From Candidatus Acetothermia bacterium (GTDB lineage Bacteria > Bipolaricaulota > Bipolaricaulia > Bipolaricaulales > Bipolaricaulaceae), in assembly GCA_023255835.1 (NCBI GenBank), contig JAGDVW010000005.1, positions 5,766-14,114 of the forward strand: a stretch of 8,349 bases of DNA, given 5' to 3'. The position numbers and the translations under genes are program-made. Under the pieces are notes generated by a model. That model saw only the letters and a program-made list of their open reading frames with translations. It made no database searches and was not told the DNA's origin. Positions within the stretch are counted from its first letter, which is position 1. Each line of letters begins with the position of its first letter. This document shows positions 1 to 7,121 of this stretch, in pieces.

Positions 1-903
1 GGATTTGTAGAGGGGGTCTTCACCGTAAACCTCGCCGCTCCGCCCGTTTCCCCGCCCCCTGAAGATGACTTTGACAACATTTACCAAGCGTTAATCTTGG
101 GGATCCGGGACTATTGCTTGAAAAACAAGATACAAAAAGCGGTCGTTGGCGTTTCCGGTGGGGTTGATTCGGCAGTAGTGACGGCATTGGCCACGGCAGC
201 CCTTGGCTCAAAAAACGTGGTCGCGGCTTTCCTCCCCGGCCCGTATACTGCGGCCATTTCCAGGGAAGGGGCGAAAAATGTGGCCGAAAATTTGGGGGTT
301 GAACTCGTAGAAATTTCCATCGTGCCCGCGTTTGAGGCGTTAAAGAAAAGTTTGGGGGCGGCCATAAAGGTCGCGGGTTTGGTGGAAGAGAATTTGCAAG
401 CGCGAATCCGTGGGGTAGTCCTCATGGCTTTGGCCAACGCGATGGGAGCCATAGTGCTCTGCCCGGGGAACAAAGCGGAGGTCGCCATGGGCTATAACAC
501 CCTTTACGGCGATACCGTTGGAGCTTTAGCTCCCATTGGCGACCTCTTGAAGGAGGACGTGTATGCCCTGGCCCGCCTCATCAACGAAAGGGCCGGGCGA
601 CCGATAATCCCCGAGGAGGTCCTCACCAGACCGCCGTCGGCGGAACTCCGCCCAGGCCAACGGGATGAGGACGACCTTCCCCCTTACTCCCTCCTCGATC
701 CATGCCTCAGAGCGCTGCTTGAGGAAAACCTCTCTTATGCAGAGTTAACCGAAAGGTTCGGCGAAAAACTGGCCGAGGAAGTCCTGCGCCGGCTTTATCG
801 CTCGGAATACAAGCGCCGGCAACTCCCTATCGTCCTGAAAGTCACACCCAAAGCTTTTGGGCTAGGCTGGCGTTTTCCCATTACCCACGGATTTTTGGGC
901 TAG
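1..903 (+). CDS. nadE: Glutamine-dependent NAD+ synthetase, C-terminal part (5' end outside window)
   Basis: The frame is open from base 1 and ends at TAG 901-903, giving 300 visible residues; an internal TTG at 97 is not a credible start because homology continues upstream of it. The enzyme makes NAD+ from deamido-NAD+, ATP and glutamine-derived ammonia, the last step of NAD biosynthesis in the cytosol. The first ~30 residues look like the end of the nitrilase-type glutaminase domain and linker; the rest is a full N-type ATP pyrophosphatase synthetase domain. Visible motifs are the P-loop SGGVDS (residues 52-57 of the visible part), ENLQAR (130-135), PGNKAE (155-160), GYNTLYGD (164-171), the TRPPSAELRPGQ block from 210, and EYKRRQ (269-274). 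The family is recognised from memory of these motifs. It converges on ftsZ with a 4-nt overlap and has lower third-position G+C than ftsZ. It has no obvious functional tie to the dcw genes. Confidence 0.93.
   Translation, partial: GFVEGVFTVNLAAPPVSPPPEDDFDNIYQALILGIRDYCLKNKIQKAVVGVSGGVDSAVVTALATAALGSKNVVAAFLPGPYTAAISREGAKNVAENLGVELVEISIVPAFEALKKSLGAAIKVAGLVEENLQARIRGVVLMALANAMGAIVLCPGNKAEVAMGYNTLYGDTVGALAPIGDLLKEDVYALARLINERAGRPIIPEEVLTRPPSAELRPGQRDEDDLPPYSLLDPCLRALLEENLSYAELTERFGEKLAEEVLRRLYRSEYKRRQLPIVLKVTPKAFGLGWRFPITHGFLG
900..903. other. Convergent stop codons sharing a CTAG palindrome
   Basis: The plus strand reads GGC TAG at the end of nadE and the minus strand reads GTC TAG at the end of ftsZ. 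The two TAG codons overlap in one self-complementary CTAG tetranucleotide, so the two coding regions overlap tail-to-tail by 4 nt. There is no intergenic space for an intrinsic terminator; any termination signal for either transcript must lie inside the opposite gene. Confidence 0.95.
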
Positions 904-1964
904 ACCAGGCCCTCGGGCTTTGCCCGGCGGAGGAACGCGGGGATATCGTAGTCATCGCGCACGCCTTCCCGGCGGAGTTGCTCGATCAGAACAGCTTTCT
1001 CTTCTTGGGCGGGCTCGGCGGCGGAGACCGCGGAAAAACCGGTGGCGATCACCGTGACCCGCGTGCGATTGAACCCCTCCCAGATGGTGGCCCCAAAGAA
1101 GATATCGGCCCGGTCGGAGAGGGCTTCGCGCACGACGCTGGCCGCGGCGACCACGTCCTCCAGGGTGAGGTCCTCGCCACCGGTGATGTTGAGGATGGCC
1201 TTCTTGGCGTCCTTGATGCTGAAATCCAAAAGGGGTGAGGAAATGGCCCGGCGGGCGGCCTCGCGGGTGCGATTGTCGCCCTCGGCCTCGCCGATCCCCA
1301 TGAGGGCCGTCCCTGCCCCGCGAAGAACCGCTTCAAGATCGGCGAAATCCAAGTTGATGAGGCCGGGAACGGTGACGAGCTCCGTCACCCCTTGTACGCC
1401 CTGGTGCAGGACCTCGTCGGCCAATTCGAAGGCCTTGGTGAGGGGCATATCCGGCGGAGCGATCTTGAGGAGTTTATCGTTGGAGATGGTGATGAGGGCG
1501 TCCACCACTTTGGCGAGGCGTTGAATCCCCATTTCGGCCTTTTGAGCCCGGGCCGGCCCCTCGAAACTGAAAGGCCTCGTGACGATGGCCACCGTGAGGA
1601 TCCCCATCTCTTTGGCCACCTCCGCCACCACCGGAGCCCCGCCGGTCCCGGTTCCCCCGCCCATCCCCGCGGTGATGAACACCATGTCCGCTCCCTCGAG
1701 GATGTCAGCGATGTCCTCGCGGGATTCCTCGGCGGCCTTTTTCCCCACCTCCGGATCGCCGCCGGCGCCGAGCCCCCCAGTGAGGCGCGGCCCGAGCTGA
1801 AGGTGTTTATGGGCTTGGACAAGGGAGAGGACCTGCACGTCGGTGTTCATGGCCACGAGCTCCACCCCCCGCAGCCCTGCGCGGAACATGCGGTTCACGG
1901 CATTCCCCCCGCCGCCGCCCACCCCTACCACCAAAATCCGCGCCGGACTCTCCCCGTTCATCAT
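900..1964 (-). CDS. ftsZ: Cell division protein FtsZ
   Basis: FtsZ is the tubulin-like GTPase that polymerises into the cytokinetic ring. From the chosen start it has 354 residues, slightly short for the family. The sequence shows the N-terminal glycine-rich GTP-binding segment [13 protein letters not shown] (14-26), the tubulin signature GGGTGTG (102-108), PFSFEG, and the catalytic T7 loop NLDFAD (N204, D206, D209). The globular domain ends near TVIATGF (~304-310). A linker of only ~27 residues follows, then the C-terminal peptide YDIPAFLRR (339-347), which binds FtsA and other partners, then seven more residues. I chose ATG 1964 because it makes an ATGA overlap with the ftsA stop; ATG 1961 follows immediately. 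A GTG at 1991 would add nine residues of no family character. No good Shine-Dalgarno precedes either ATG, so coupling to ftsA translation is likely. It is the last gene of the cluster. Confidence 0.97.
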   Translation of the reverse strand: MMNGESPARILVVGVGGGGGNAVNRMFRAGLRGVELVAMNTDVQVLSLVQAHKHLQLGPRLTGGLGAGGDPEVGKKAAEESREDIADILEGADMVFITAGMGGGTGTGGAPVVAEVAKEMGILTVAIVTRPFSFEGPARAQKAEMGIQRLAKVVDALITISNDKLLKIAPPDMPLTKAFELADEVLHQGVQGVTELVTVPGLINLDFADLEAVLRGAGTALMGIGEAEGDNRTREAARRAISSPLLDFSIKDAKKAILNITGGEDLTLEDVVAAASVVREALSDRADIFFGATIWEGFNRTRVTVIATGFSAVSAAEPAQEEKAVLIEQLRREGVRDDYDIPAFLRRAKPEGLV

Positions 1965-3196
1965 CCACCGCGCAAAAACTGCCTGAACCACCCGAATAAC
2001 CGGGCCATCAACCCCTTCGTCCGCCGAGCCTGCAGGCCCCGCACGAAATCCTTCCCCTCCACCGCGAACTTCAAAAGCCCAACCCCGGTGGCGAAGATCG
2101 GGGACTCCACGATCTCCTGGAACCCATGAATATTCTTGGGGACGCTTCCCCGCCGCACGGGGATTCCGTAACGCCGCTGGGCGAACTCCACGATCCCATG
2201 GAGCAGGGAGGTTCCGCCGGTGAGGACCATGCCCGCCGGGATGAGGTCCCGATACCCCGCGTCCTCCACCTCCTGCATGGCCAAATCCAAGATCTCCTCC
2301 ACCCGCGGTTCGATGATTTTGGCCAGCCTTTTTCGGGGCACCTGGCGGGTTCCCTCCCCGCCCAAGGTGGCGATCTCGATCTTCTCATCATCGCCCACGG
2401 AGTCCACCAGGCATGTGCCGTAAAGCTTTTTTATCCGTTCCGCTTCCTCAATGGGGGTTTGTAGGCCGACAGTGATGTCATTAGTGATATGTTCACCGGC
2501 GATGGGGATGGTTTTGGCGAACCAAATATCCCCGCCGCGGAAGACCGAAATATCCGTGGTCCCCCCGCCGCAGTCCACCAGCATCACACCCAATTCCTTC
2601 TCCGCTGAGGACAGGACGGCCATGGCCGAAGCTAAGGGCTCAAGGACTATCTGCTTCACCGCAATCCCCACGGCCTCTACGCAGCGCACGAGGTTATGAA
2701 CAGCGGTGACCGAGCCAAGCACGATGTGCACATCGGCCTCAAGGCGAGTCCCGGTCATCCCCACCGGATCGGTTATGCCCTCTTGGCCATCCACGATGTA
2801 CTGCCGGGGGATGATGTGGATGATTTGGAGGTCCGGGGAAACAGGGATAGCCCTTGCGGCCTCGATCACGCGCCGCACATCCTCTTGAGTGATGATCCGA
2901 TCGGAGCGGGTGATGGAGATGATCGCGGAATTGTTGATGGATCGGATGTGCTTTCCCGCGATGCCCACGTAGGCCTCCCGGACCTTGACATCGGCCATGT
3001 TCTCCGCTTCCTCCACGGCCTTGCGGATGGACTGAATGGTGCGGCCGATGTCCACCACCACCCCTTTCTCCAGGCCCCGGGAAGGGGCCACCCCCACCCC
3101 GATGATCTCAATCAGGTCATCCACCACACTGGCGATGAGACAGGCCACTTTGGTTGTGCCCACATCCAGCCCCACCACCAATTGCTCCCGCTTCAT
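1961..3196 (-). CDS. ftsA: Cell division protein FtsA
   Basis: FtsA is the actin-family ATPase that tethers FtsZ filaments to the inner membrane and signals to the later divisome. At 411 residues it has normal length. Visible elements are the phosphate-1 loop LDVGTTK (10-16), the FtsA-specific 1C subdomain in the first ~160 residues, the phosphate-2 loop VDCGGGTTD (207-215), the adenosine motif LTGGTSLL (325-332), and a C-terminal amphipathic, basic membrane-targeting helix GLMARLFGWFRQFLRG (395-410) after a short charged linker. The start is ATG 3196, four nt after the ftsQ stop. An AGGA 10 nt upstream and a GAGG 2 nt upstream are imperfectly spaced as ribosome sites. The gene overlaps ftsZ by the ATGA tetranucleotide, the classical ftsA-ftsZ arrangement that keeps their ratio fixed. 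Confidence 0.97.
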   Translation of the reverse strand: MKREQLVVGLDVGTTKVACLIASVVDDLIEIIGVGVAPSRGLEKGVVVDIGRTIQSIRKAVEEAENMADVKVREAYVGIAGKHIRSINNSAIISITRSDRIITQEDVRRVIEAARAIPVSPDLQIIHIIPRQYIVDGQEGITDPVGMTGTRLEADVHIVLGSVTAVHNLVRCVEAVGIAVKQIVLEPLASAMAVLSSAEKELGVMLVDCGGGTTDISVFRGGDIWFAKTIPIAGEHITNDITVGLQTPIEEAERIKKLYGTCLVDSVGDDEKIEIATLGGEGTRQVPRKRLAKIIEPRVEEILDLAMQEVEDAGYRDLIPAGMVLTGGTSLLHGIVEFAQRRYGIPVRRGSVPKNIHGFQEIVESPIFATGVGLLKFAVEGKDFVRGLQARRTKGLMARLFGWFRQFLRGG

Positions 3197-3200
3197 GCCC

Positions 3201-3869
3201 TCACCGTCCTAGTCCGCCTCTTTTCAGGATCACCAAATCGCGCAGGCGCAGGTCCACAAACCCATATCCCTCCAACAGCCCCTCCTGCCAAAGCGTGGTG
3301 AGGATACCGAGTTTTTCGGGTACTTGGCAAATCGCACCAAGAAGGAGGGCGGGAGCTCCTGGCGCCACGGCCTCGCCCGAGGAAAGATCCAGGACTGGAT
3401 AGCGTTCGCGCAGGGCGCGGGGGAGACGTTCCCAGGCCAACGCCGCCTCCACCACCTCCCTCCCCACCCCCTCCCCTTGGGCCTTGGCCCCCACCACATG
3501 GGCTTCCTCCGCCAGCTCTAAAATGACACCGTCCCTATCAACCCAAAATTTTTCACCGCTTATTAGACCGACGGGGACAAGCGCATACCTCTCGCGGACG
3601 TCGATTTCTACCCGGAGATGAAAAAAATCGATCCGGGTGACGACGTGCAAAACCCGCGGGTCCCTCAAAATAGCCTCACACAATGGTTTGAGGTCCAAAC
3701 GAAGTATGTTGGCCCCAAGGATCCGCCCTGTCAACTTGTCCACGGCCACATAGCGGGTAGGGTAAATTTTCACTTCCTGGACCTTTAAAAGGCCGCTCCA
3801 CCTCAAAAAAATGAGGCAAAAAAGCGATAAGAGGGCAAAAACCAAAAAGCTTCGAAAAGCACGGATCAA
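3201..3869 (-). CDS. ftsQ: Cell division protein FtsQ/DivIB
   Basis: FtsQ is a single-pass divisome scaffold that recruits and regulates FtsB/FtsL and the FtsW-FtsI synthase. The 222-residue product has a very short cytoplasmic end (about seven residues), one transmembrane segment (~8-23, FLVFALLSLFCLIFL), a POTRA domain (~28-98, with RLDL at 57-60 and DPRVLHVVTRI following), then a beta domain with FWVDRDGVIL (108-117) and the family-like end GFVDLRLRDLVILK (203-216). It lies on the short side of the family. The start is TTG 3869, whose bases overlap the murB stop as TTGA; a GAGGT lies 9 nt upstream. No ATG or GTG gives a complete transmembrane segment. The first 40 codons have only about half G/C at third positions by my count, well below ftsZ, largely because the transmembrane segment uses TTT/TTG codons. 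Identification rests on topology, POTRA pattern and position between murB and ftsA. Confidence 0.9.
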   Translation of the reverse strand: MIRAFRSFLVFALLSLFCLIFLRWSGLLKVQEVKIYPTRYVAVDKLTGRILGANILRLDLKPLCEAILRDPRVLHVVTRIDFFHLRVEIDVRERYALVPVGLISGEKFWVDRDGVILELAEEAHVVGAKAQGEGVGREVVEAALAWERLPRALRERYPVLDLSSGEAVAPGAPALLLGAICQVPEKLGILTTLWQEGLLEGYGFVDLRLRDLVILKRGGLGR

Positions 3870-4750
3870 GGAAGGACGACCTCGAGCTCCAAGGACAAGG
3901 TGATGCCGAAGATCCGCTGCACCGCGGTTTGCGCGGCCTCGATCAAGGACAAAACATCTTTGGCGTGGGCTTTCCCAAGGTTAACGATGAAGTTCGCGTG
4001 CTTTTCGGAAATTTGAGCATCACCGATTCGCCTTCCTTTGAGTCCAACTTGATCGATGAGCCATCCGGCCGAGGCCCCTTCGGGATTGCGAAAGATGCAG
4101 CCGGCAGAGGGCAAACCCAAGGGTTGGGTGCGGCGCCGTTCCGCCAAGATCCCCTCCACCGAGCGCACCTCCTCCGGAAGTTTTAGCCCCACCCCAAGCA
4201 CGGGGAGGCGTTTCTCCCGGAAAAGCGAGCTCCGGTAGGAAAACCGACATTCCTCGCGGGGGATGATGGCCAAAGAACCATCGGGCAGCAGGGTTTGGAC
4301 GGAGGTGACGTAGGAAGAGATGGAGCCGTAACGGGTGCCGGCATTCATGACCACCGCTCCGCCCGCGGAACCGGGCACACCCGCCAATACCCAAAGGCCC
4401 CGTTTCACCAGCCCAAAGATGGGGAAGCCCGGTTCAACCCACAGGCCCTCCTCCTGTTCCACGACGCGGCGAAGGAGACGGGTGTGGAGGACGAGGCCGG
4501 GGAAGCCCTCGTCGGGAAAGAGGACCTTTGCCCCTCCCCCGATGATCCGGTACGGGATTTTTTCGGCATTGGCCCTCTTGGCTGCCTCGGCCAGGGCCTC
4601 CACGGTTTTGGGGAAAAAGAGGAGCCAAGCCGGCCCCCCGATGCGGAAGGTGGTGTAAGGGGCCAGGGGTTCGTTCAGCCGCGCCTCCCCAGGCAGGTCC
4701 CTCAAGAGCTCGAGGAGAGCGAGCGCGCCATCTCTTTGGTCAAGCGCCAT
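3866..4750 (-). CDS. murB: UDP-N-acetylenolpyruvoylglucosamine reductase
   Basis: MurB reduces the enolpyruvyl group of UDP-GlcNAc-enolpyruvate with NADPH through bound FAD, giving UDP-MurNAc for MurC. The 294-residue product is of type II size. Visible elements are YTTFRIGGPA (32-41), a GGGAKVLFPDEG flavin loop (71-82), GVPGSAGGAVVMNAG (124-138), SYRSS with the substrate-binding Arg173, SAGCIFRNP (215-223) with Cys218 at the proton-donor position usually held by Ser, and EKHANFIVN (249-257). Glu290 in the final LELEV matches the conserved catalytic Glu. ATG 4750 follows GGGGG at 4755-4759 with 4-nt spacing and overlaps murC by 49 nt. The alternative TTG 4705 forms a TTGA overlap with the murC stop and would remove 15 poorly conserved residues; the core is unaffected. 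The 3' end overlaps ftsQ. Confidence 0.95.
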   Translation of the reverse strand: MALDQRDGALALLELLRDLPGEARLNEPLAPYTTFRIGGPAWLLFFPKTVEALAEAAKRANAEKIPYRIIGGGAKVLFPDEGFPGLVLHTRLLRRVVEQEEGLWVEPGFPIFGLVKRGLWVLAGVPGSAGGAVVMNAGTRYGSISSYVTSVQTLLPDGSLAIIPREECRFSYRSSLFREKRLPVLGVGLKLPEEVRSVEGILAERRRTQPLGLPSAGCIFRNPEGASAGWLIDQVGLKGRRIGDAQISEKHANFIVNLGKAHAKDVLSLIEAAQTAVQRIFGITLSLELEVVLP

Positions 4751-6054
4751 ATATCCCCCGCGCCGAACCCCACCACGATGTCCCCGGGCCGGATGAGCTC
4801 GGCCGCTGCCTCCATGGCCTGGGCCAGCTCTGCCCGGAAAAGGGCTTTGCCCCCAGCGCAGCGGATGGCCTCCGCTACGCTCTGACCGCTCACCCCTGGA
4901 ATCGGCTCCTCAAAAGCCGGATAAATCTCGGTCACCACCACGGCATCAGCTCGGGCCAAAACCTCCCCGAATTGGCGGGCCAAAAGGGCAGTGCGGGTAT
5001 AGCGATGGGGCTGGAATATGGCGACGATCCTTCGGCCCGGCCAGCCCGCGCGCAAGGCGGCGATCCCCGCAGCTAATTCAGTGGGGTGGTGCGCGTAATC
5101 GTCCACCACCAAGTACCCGTTCTCTTCCAGGATCTCCAGGCGCCGGCGGGGCCGCGGCGCCAAGGCCAGGCCCTGCCGTAAAGTCTCAAGGGGAAGGCCC
5201 AGGACATAGCCGGCGGCTATGGCCGCCAGGGCGTTGCGCACGTTGTGAACCCCAGGGCCGGGCACCTCCACCTCCCCGGCGGGCCGGCCAAAGGCCAAAA
5301 GCTCGAACACCGAGCGCTCGCCGAAAAAGGAGATCCCCCGGGCCCGGAAGTCCGCACGCTCGTCGAGCCCAAAGGTGATGGCGTCAGGGCGATCTCGAAT
5401 GAGCTCGGCCACGGTGGGGTCGTCCAACGAGGCCACGACCCGCTGGGAACGGCTCAAAAAAAGGGAGAAGGCCCGTTTAAGCCCGGCAAAACCGCGGAAG
5501 TTTTGGAGATGATCGCCATCTATCGAGGTGAGGACGACGAGGGCCGGGTTAAGGCAGATGAAGCGCCCGTCGGATTCATCCACTTCGGCCACAAAAATTT
5601 TGTCTTTCCCCCAGGTGGCGGAGGGCAGGCCCGGGATCTGCCCGCCCACATAGTGGCCGGGCAAAAGCCCGCCATGGCGCAAAAGGTAGGTGAGCCAAGT
5701 GGTAGTGGTGGTTTTGCCGTGCGTGCCCACCACGGCCACAAGCGCCCGATCCTTGAGGAGATGGCCCAAAGCATAGAGCCTGGGCAGAAGCGCGTGGGGA
5801 CTTGCGGCGCGGAGCTCCGGATTGTTTGGGGCCACCGCCGAGGAAAAAACCACCAAATCCACCTTAAGCGGGAGGTGCGCCGGATCGTGCCCAATGAATA
5901 CCTCCGCCCATTCCCGGACCTCCTGGAGCTTCCCGGAGCTTTGGGCATCGGAACCGCTGATTTTGGCCCCGCCCTGCCAAAGGAGGCGGGCCAAACCGGA
6001 CATGCCGTCCCCACCGATCCCCACCAGATGAACTTTCCGTAAATCCCCGATCAT
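4702..6054 (-). CDS. murC: UDP-N-acetylmuramate--L-alanine ligase
   Basis: MurC is the ATP-dependent cytosolic ligase that adds the first stem-peptide residue, L-Ala, to UDP-MurNAc. The 450-residue product has the three-domain Mur ligase plan: a Rossmann-like UDP-binding domain opening with HLVGIGGDGMSGLA (9-22); a central ATPase domain with the P-loop GTHGKTTTT (110-118), EVDESDGRF (157-165) and HNVRNALAAIA (270-280); and a C-terminal domain with DDYAHHPTE (318-326) and FQPHRYTRT (347-355). The DESDG and YAHHP motifs separate MurC from MurD/E/F. Start ATG 6054 makes an ATGA overlap with the murG stop and is preceded by AAAGGA (6061-6066) at 6-nt spacing, a convincing ribosome site. The protein ends in four serines after the conserved region. 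The gene supplies the substrate pool used by the genes around it. Confidence 0.97.
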   Translation of the reverse strand: MIGDLRKVHLVGIGGDGMSGLARLLWQGGAKISGSDAQSSGKLQEVREWAEVFIGHDPAHLPLKVDLVVFSSAVAPNNPELRAASPHALLPRLYALGHLLKDRALVAVVGTHGKTTTTTWLTYLLRHGGLLPGHYVGGQIPGLPSATWGKDKIFVAEVDESDGRFICLNPALVVLTSIDGDHLQNFRGFAGLKRAFSLFLSRSQRVVASLDDPTVAELIRDRPDAITFGLDERADFRARGISFFGERSVFELLAFGRPAGEVEVPGPGVHNVRNALAAIAAGYVLGLPLETLRQGLALAPRPRRRLEILEENGYLVVDDYAHHPTELAAGIAALRAGWPGRRIVAIFQPHRYTRTALLARQFGEVLARADAVVVTEIYPAFEEPIPGVSGQSVAEAIRCAGGKALFRAELAQAMEAAAELIRPGDIVVGFGAGDIWRLTKEMARSLSSSS

Positions 6055-7121
6055 GAAGGTTCCTTTCCCAGGGCCTTTAGGGCCTCCACCACCCGCTGAG
6101 CCGCATCCGGCCGGGCCTGAGCCCGGGCCGCGGCGCTGAGCCGAAAAAGCCCAGCCTCATCCGCCCAAAGTCCCTCGACCAGCTCATCCAATTTGGAAGA
6201 GGAAAGTTCGCGCTCCCGCAGAAGGAGGAAGCCGCCCCCTTTGGCTAGGTATTCCGCGTTCTTCAACTGGTGCCCAGTTGCGGCTCCCTCCCATGGGACG
6301 AGGATCGCCGGCCTTCCCGCGCAGGCCAATTCCGCCACAGTGGAACCACCGGCCCGGGCCAAAACCAATCTGGCCCGCGCCAGCAACTCCTCCACCCGCT
6401 CGGTGAAACTTTGGGCCTCGGCATAGACCCCCTTTTCCCGGAGCTTTCGGGCCAGCTCCTCGGGGTTTCCAGCGCGGCCAACCACGAGCCGCACCCGAAA
6501 ACCCTGGAGCGCGGCGAACTTTGGCGCCCGGGCTAGAACGGCCTCCACCAGGGCCCGCGAGCCAAGGGAACCGCCCAGGACCAAGAACTCCTGGCCCAGG
6601 CCCTGGGGTAAAGCGGTGATTGCCCGGCGCACAGGGGTTCCAGTGACGAGGACGTTGGCCCGGTGTGGACAGCCCTGGGTTTTGGGAAAGGCAAGGAGGA
6701 CGAGGTCGGAAAAACGCGCCAGGAAACGGTTAGCTAGGCCCATCACGGCGTTTTGCTCATGGAGGACCACGGGGACACCCAGGGACTTTGCGGCAAGGGC
6801 TGGAGCCACCGCGGGATAACCCCCCATAGCCAAAACCACGTCCGGCTTGAACGCGCGGACGATGCGCCTGGCCTCGGCCAAAGCCCGGAGGTCCTGAAGG
6901 AGGGCCCCGGGCCAAGCCCAAGGTTCCTGGCGAGGCAATCCCCGGCTAAGCAGGGGGAAGAACTCGATCCACGGGCGTTTCGCGGCGATTTGGGCCTCTA
7001 AACCCTGGGGGGAACCGACCCAGCCAAGGGCATGCCCGCCCTCCCCTTGGAGCTCCTCCAGAACGGCCAAGGCTGGGAAGATGTGCCCACCAGAGCCACC
7101 GGCAGCCACAAGGACCCTCAT
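6051..7121 (-). CDS. murG: Undecaprenyl-diphospho-muramoylpentapeptide beta-N-acetylglucosaminyltransferase
   Basis: MurG is the GT28-family, GT-B-fold enzyme that transfers GlcNAc from UDP-GlcNAc to lipid I, making lipid II at the inner face of the membrane. The 356-residue product shows the N-domain glycine loop GGSGGHIFPALA (8-19), the second loop GGYPAVAP (100-107), HEQNAVMGLANR (121-132), GGSLGSR (183-189), and the C-domain donor site RAGGSTVAEL (256-265, with Glu264) and PWEGAATGHQLKNA (276-289, with Gln285). A tryptophan/proline-rich hydrophobic stretch near 67-78 could contribute to membrane contact, an inference from position only. Start ATG 7121 makes an ATGA overlap with the ftsW stop and has a strong GGAGGGG (7127-7133) at 5-nt spacing. 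Its product, lipid II, is the substrate of FtsW encoded just upstream. Confidence 0.97.
   Translation of the reverse strand: MRVLVAAGGSGGHIFPALAVLEELQGEGGHALGWVGSPQGLEAQIAAKRPWIEFFPLLSRGLPRQEPWAWPGALLQDLRALAEARRIVRAFKPDVVLAMGGYPAVAPALAAKSLGVPVVLHEQNAVMGLANRFLARFSDLVLLAFPKTQGCPHRANVLVTGTPVRRAITALPQGLGQEFLVLGGSLGSRALVEAVLARAPKFAALQGFRVRLVVGRAGNPEELARKLREKGVYAEAQSFTERVEELLARARLVLARAGGSTVAELACAGRPAILVPWEGAATGHQLKNAEYLAKGGGFLLLRERELSSSKLDELVEGLWADEAGLFRLSAAARAQARPDAAQRVVEALKALGKEPS

Noticed and set aside
847..861. CCCAAA-GCT-TTTGGG hairpin near the 3' end of nadE as a terminator
   Set aside because: The stem is only six pairs and half A-T, lies within coding sequence, and has no T tract after it on either strand.
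1962..1991. GTG at 1991 as the ftsZ start
   Set aside because: It would add nine residues without family similarity and has no ribosome site; ATG 1964 makes the typical ATGA overlap with ftsA.
1392..2129. Long open frame on the plus strand antisense to ftsZ/ftsA (245 codons)
   Set aside because: It lies opposite two well-conserved genes, its product is His/Pro/Gly-rich with no recognisable motif, and such antisense frames are expected in G+C-rich DNA.
3801..3816. CCTCA-A6-TGAGG hairpin in ftsQ
   Set aside because: A five-pair stem inside codons for the membrane segment, explained by Leu/Phe codon content and not placed as a terminator.
5245..6042. Long open frame on the plus strand antisense to murC (265 codons)
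   Set aside because: It is a mirror of the murC reading frame, with low-complexity Gly/His/Pro composition and no family resemblance.
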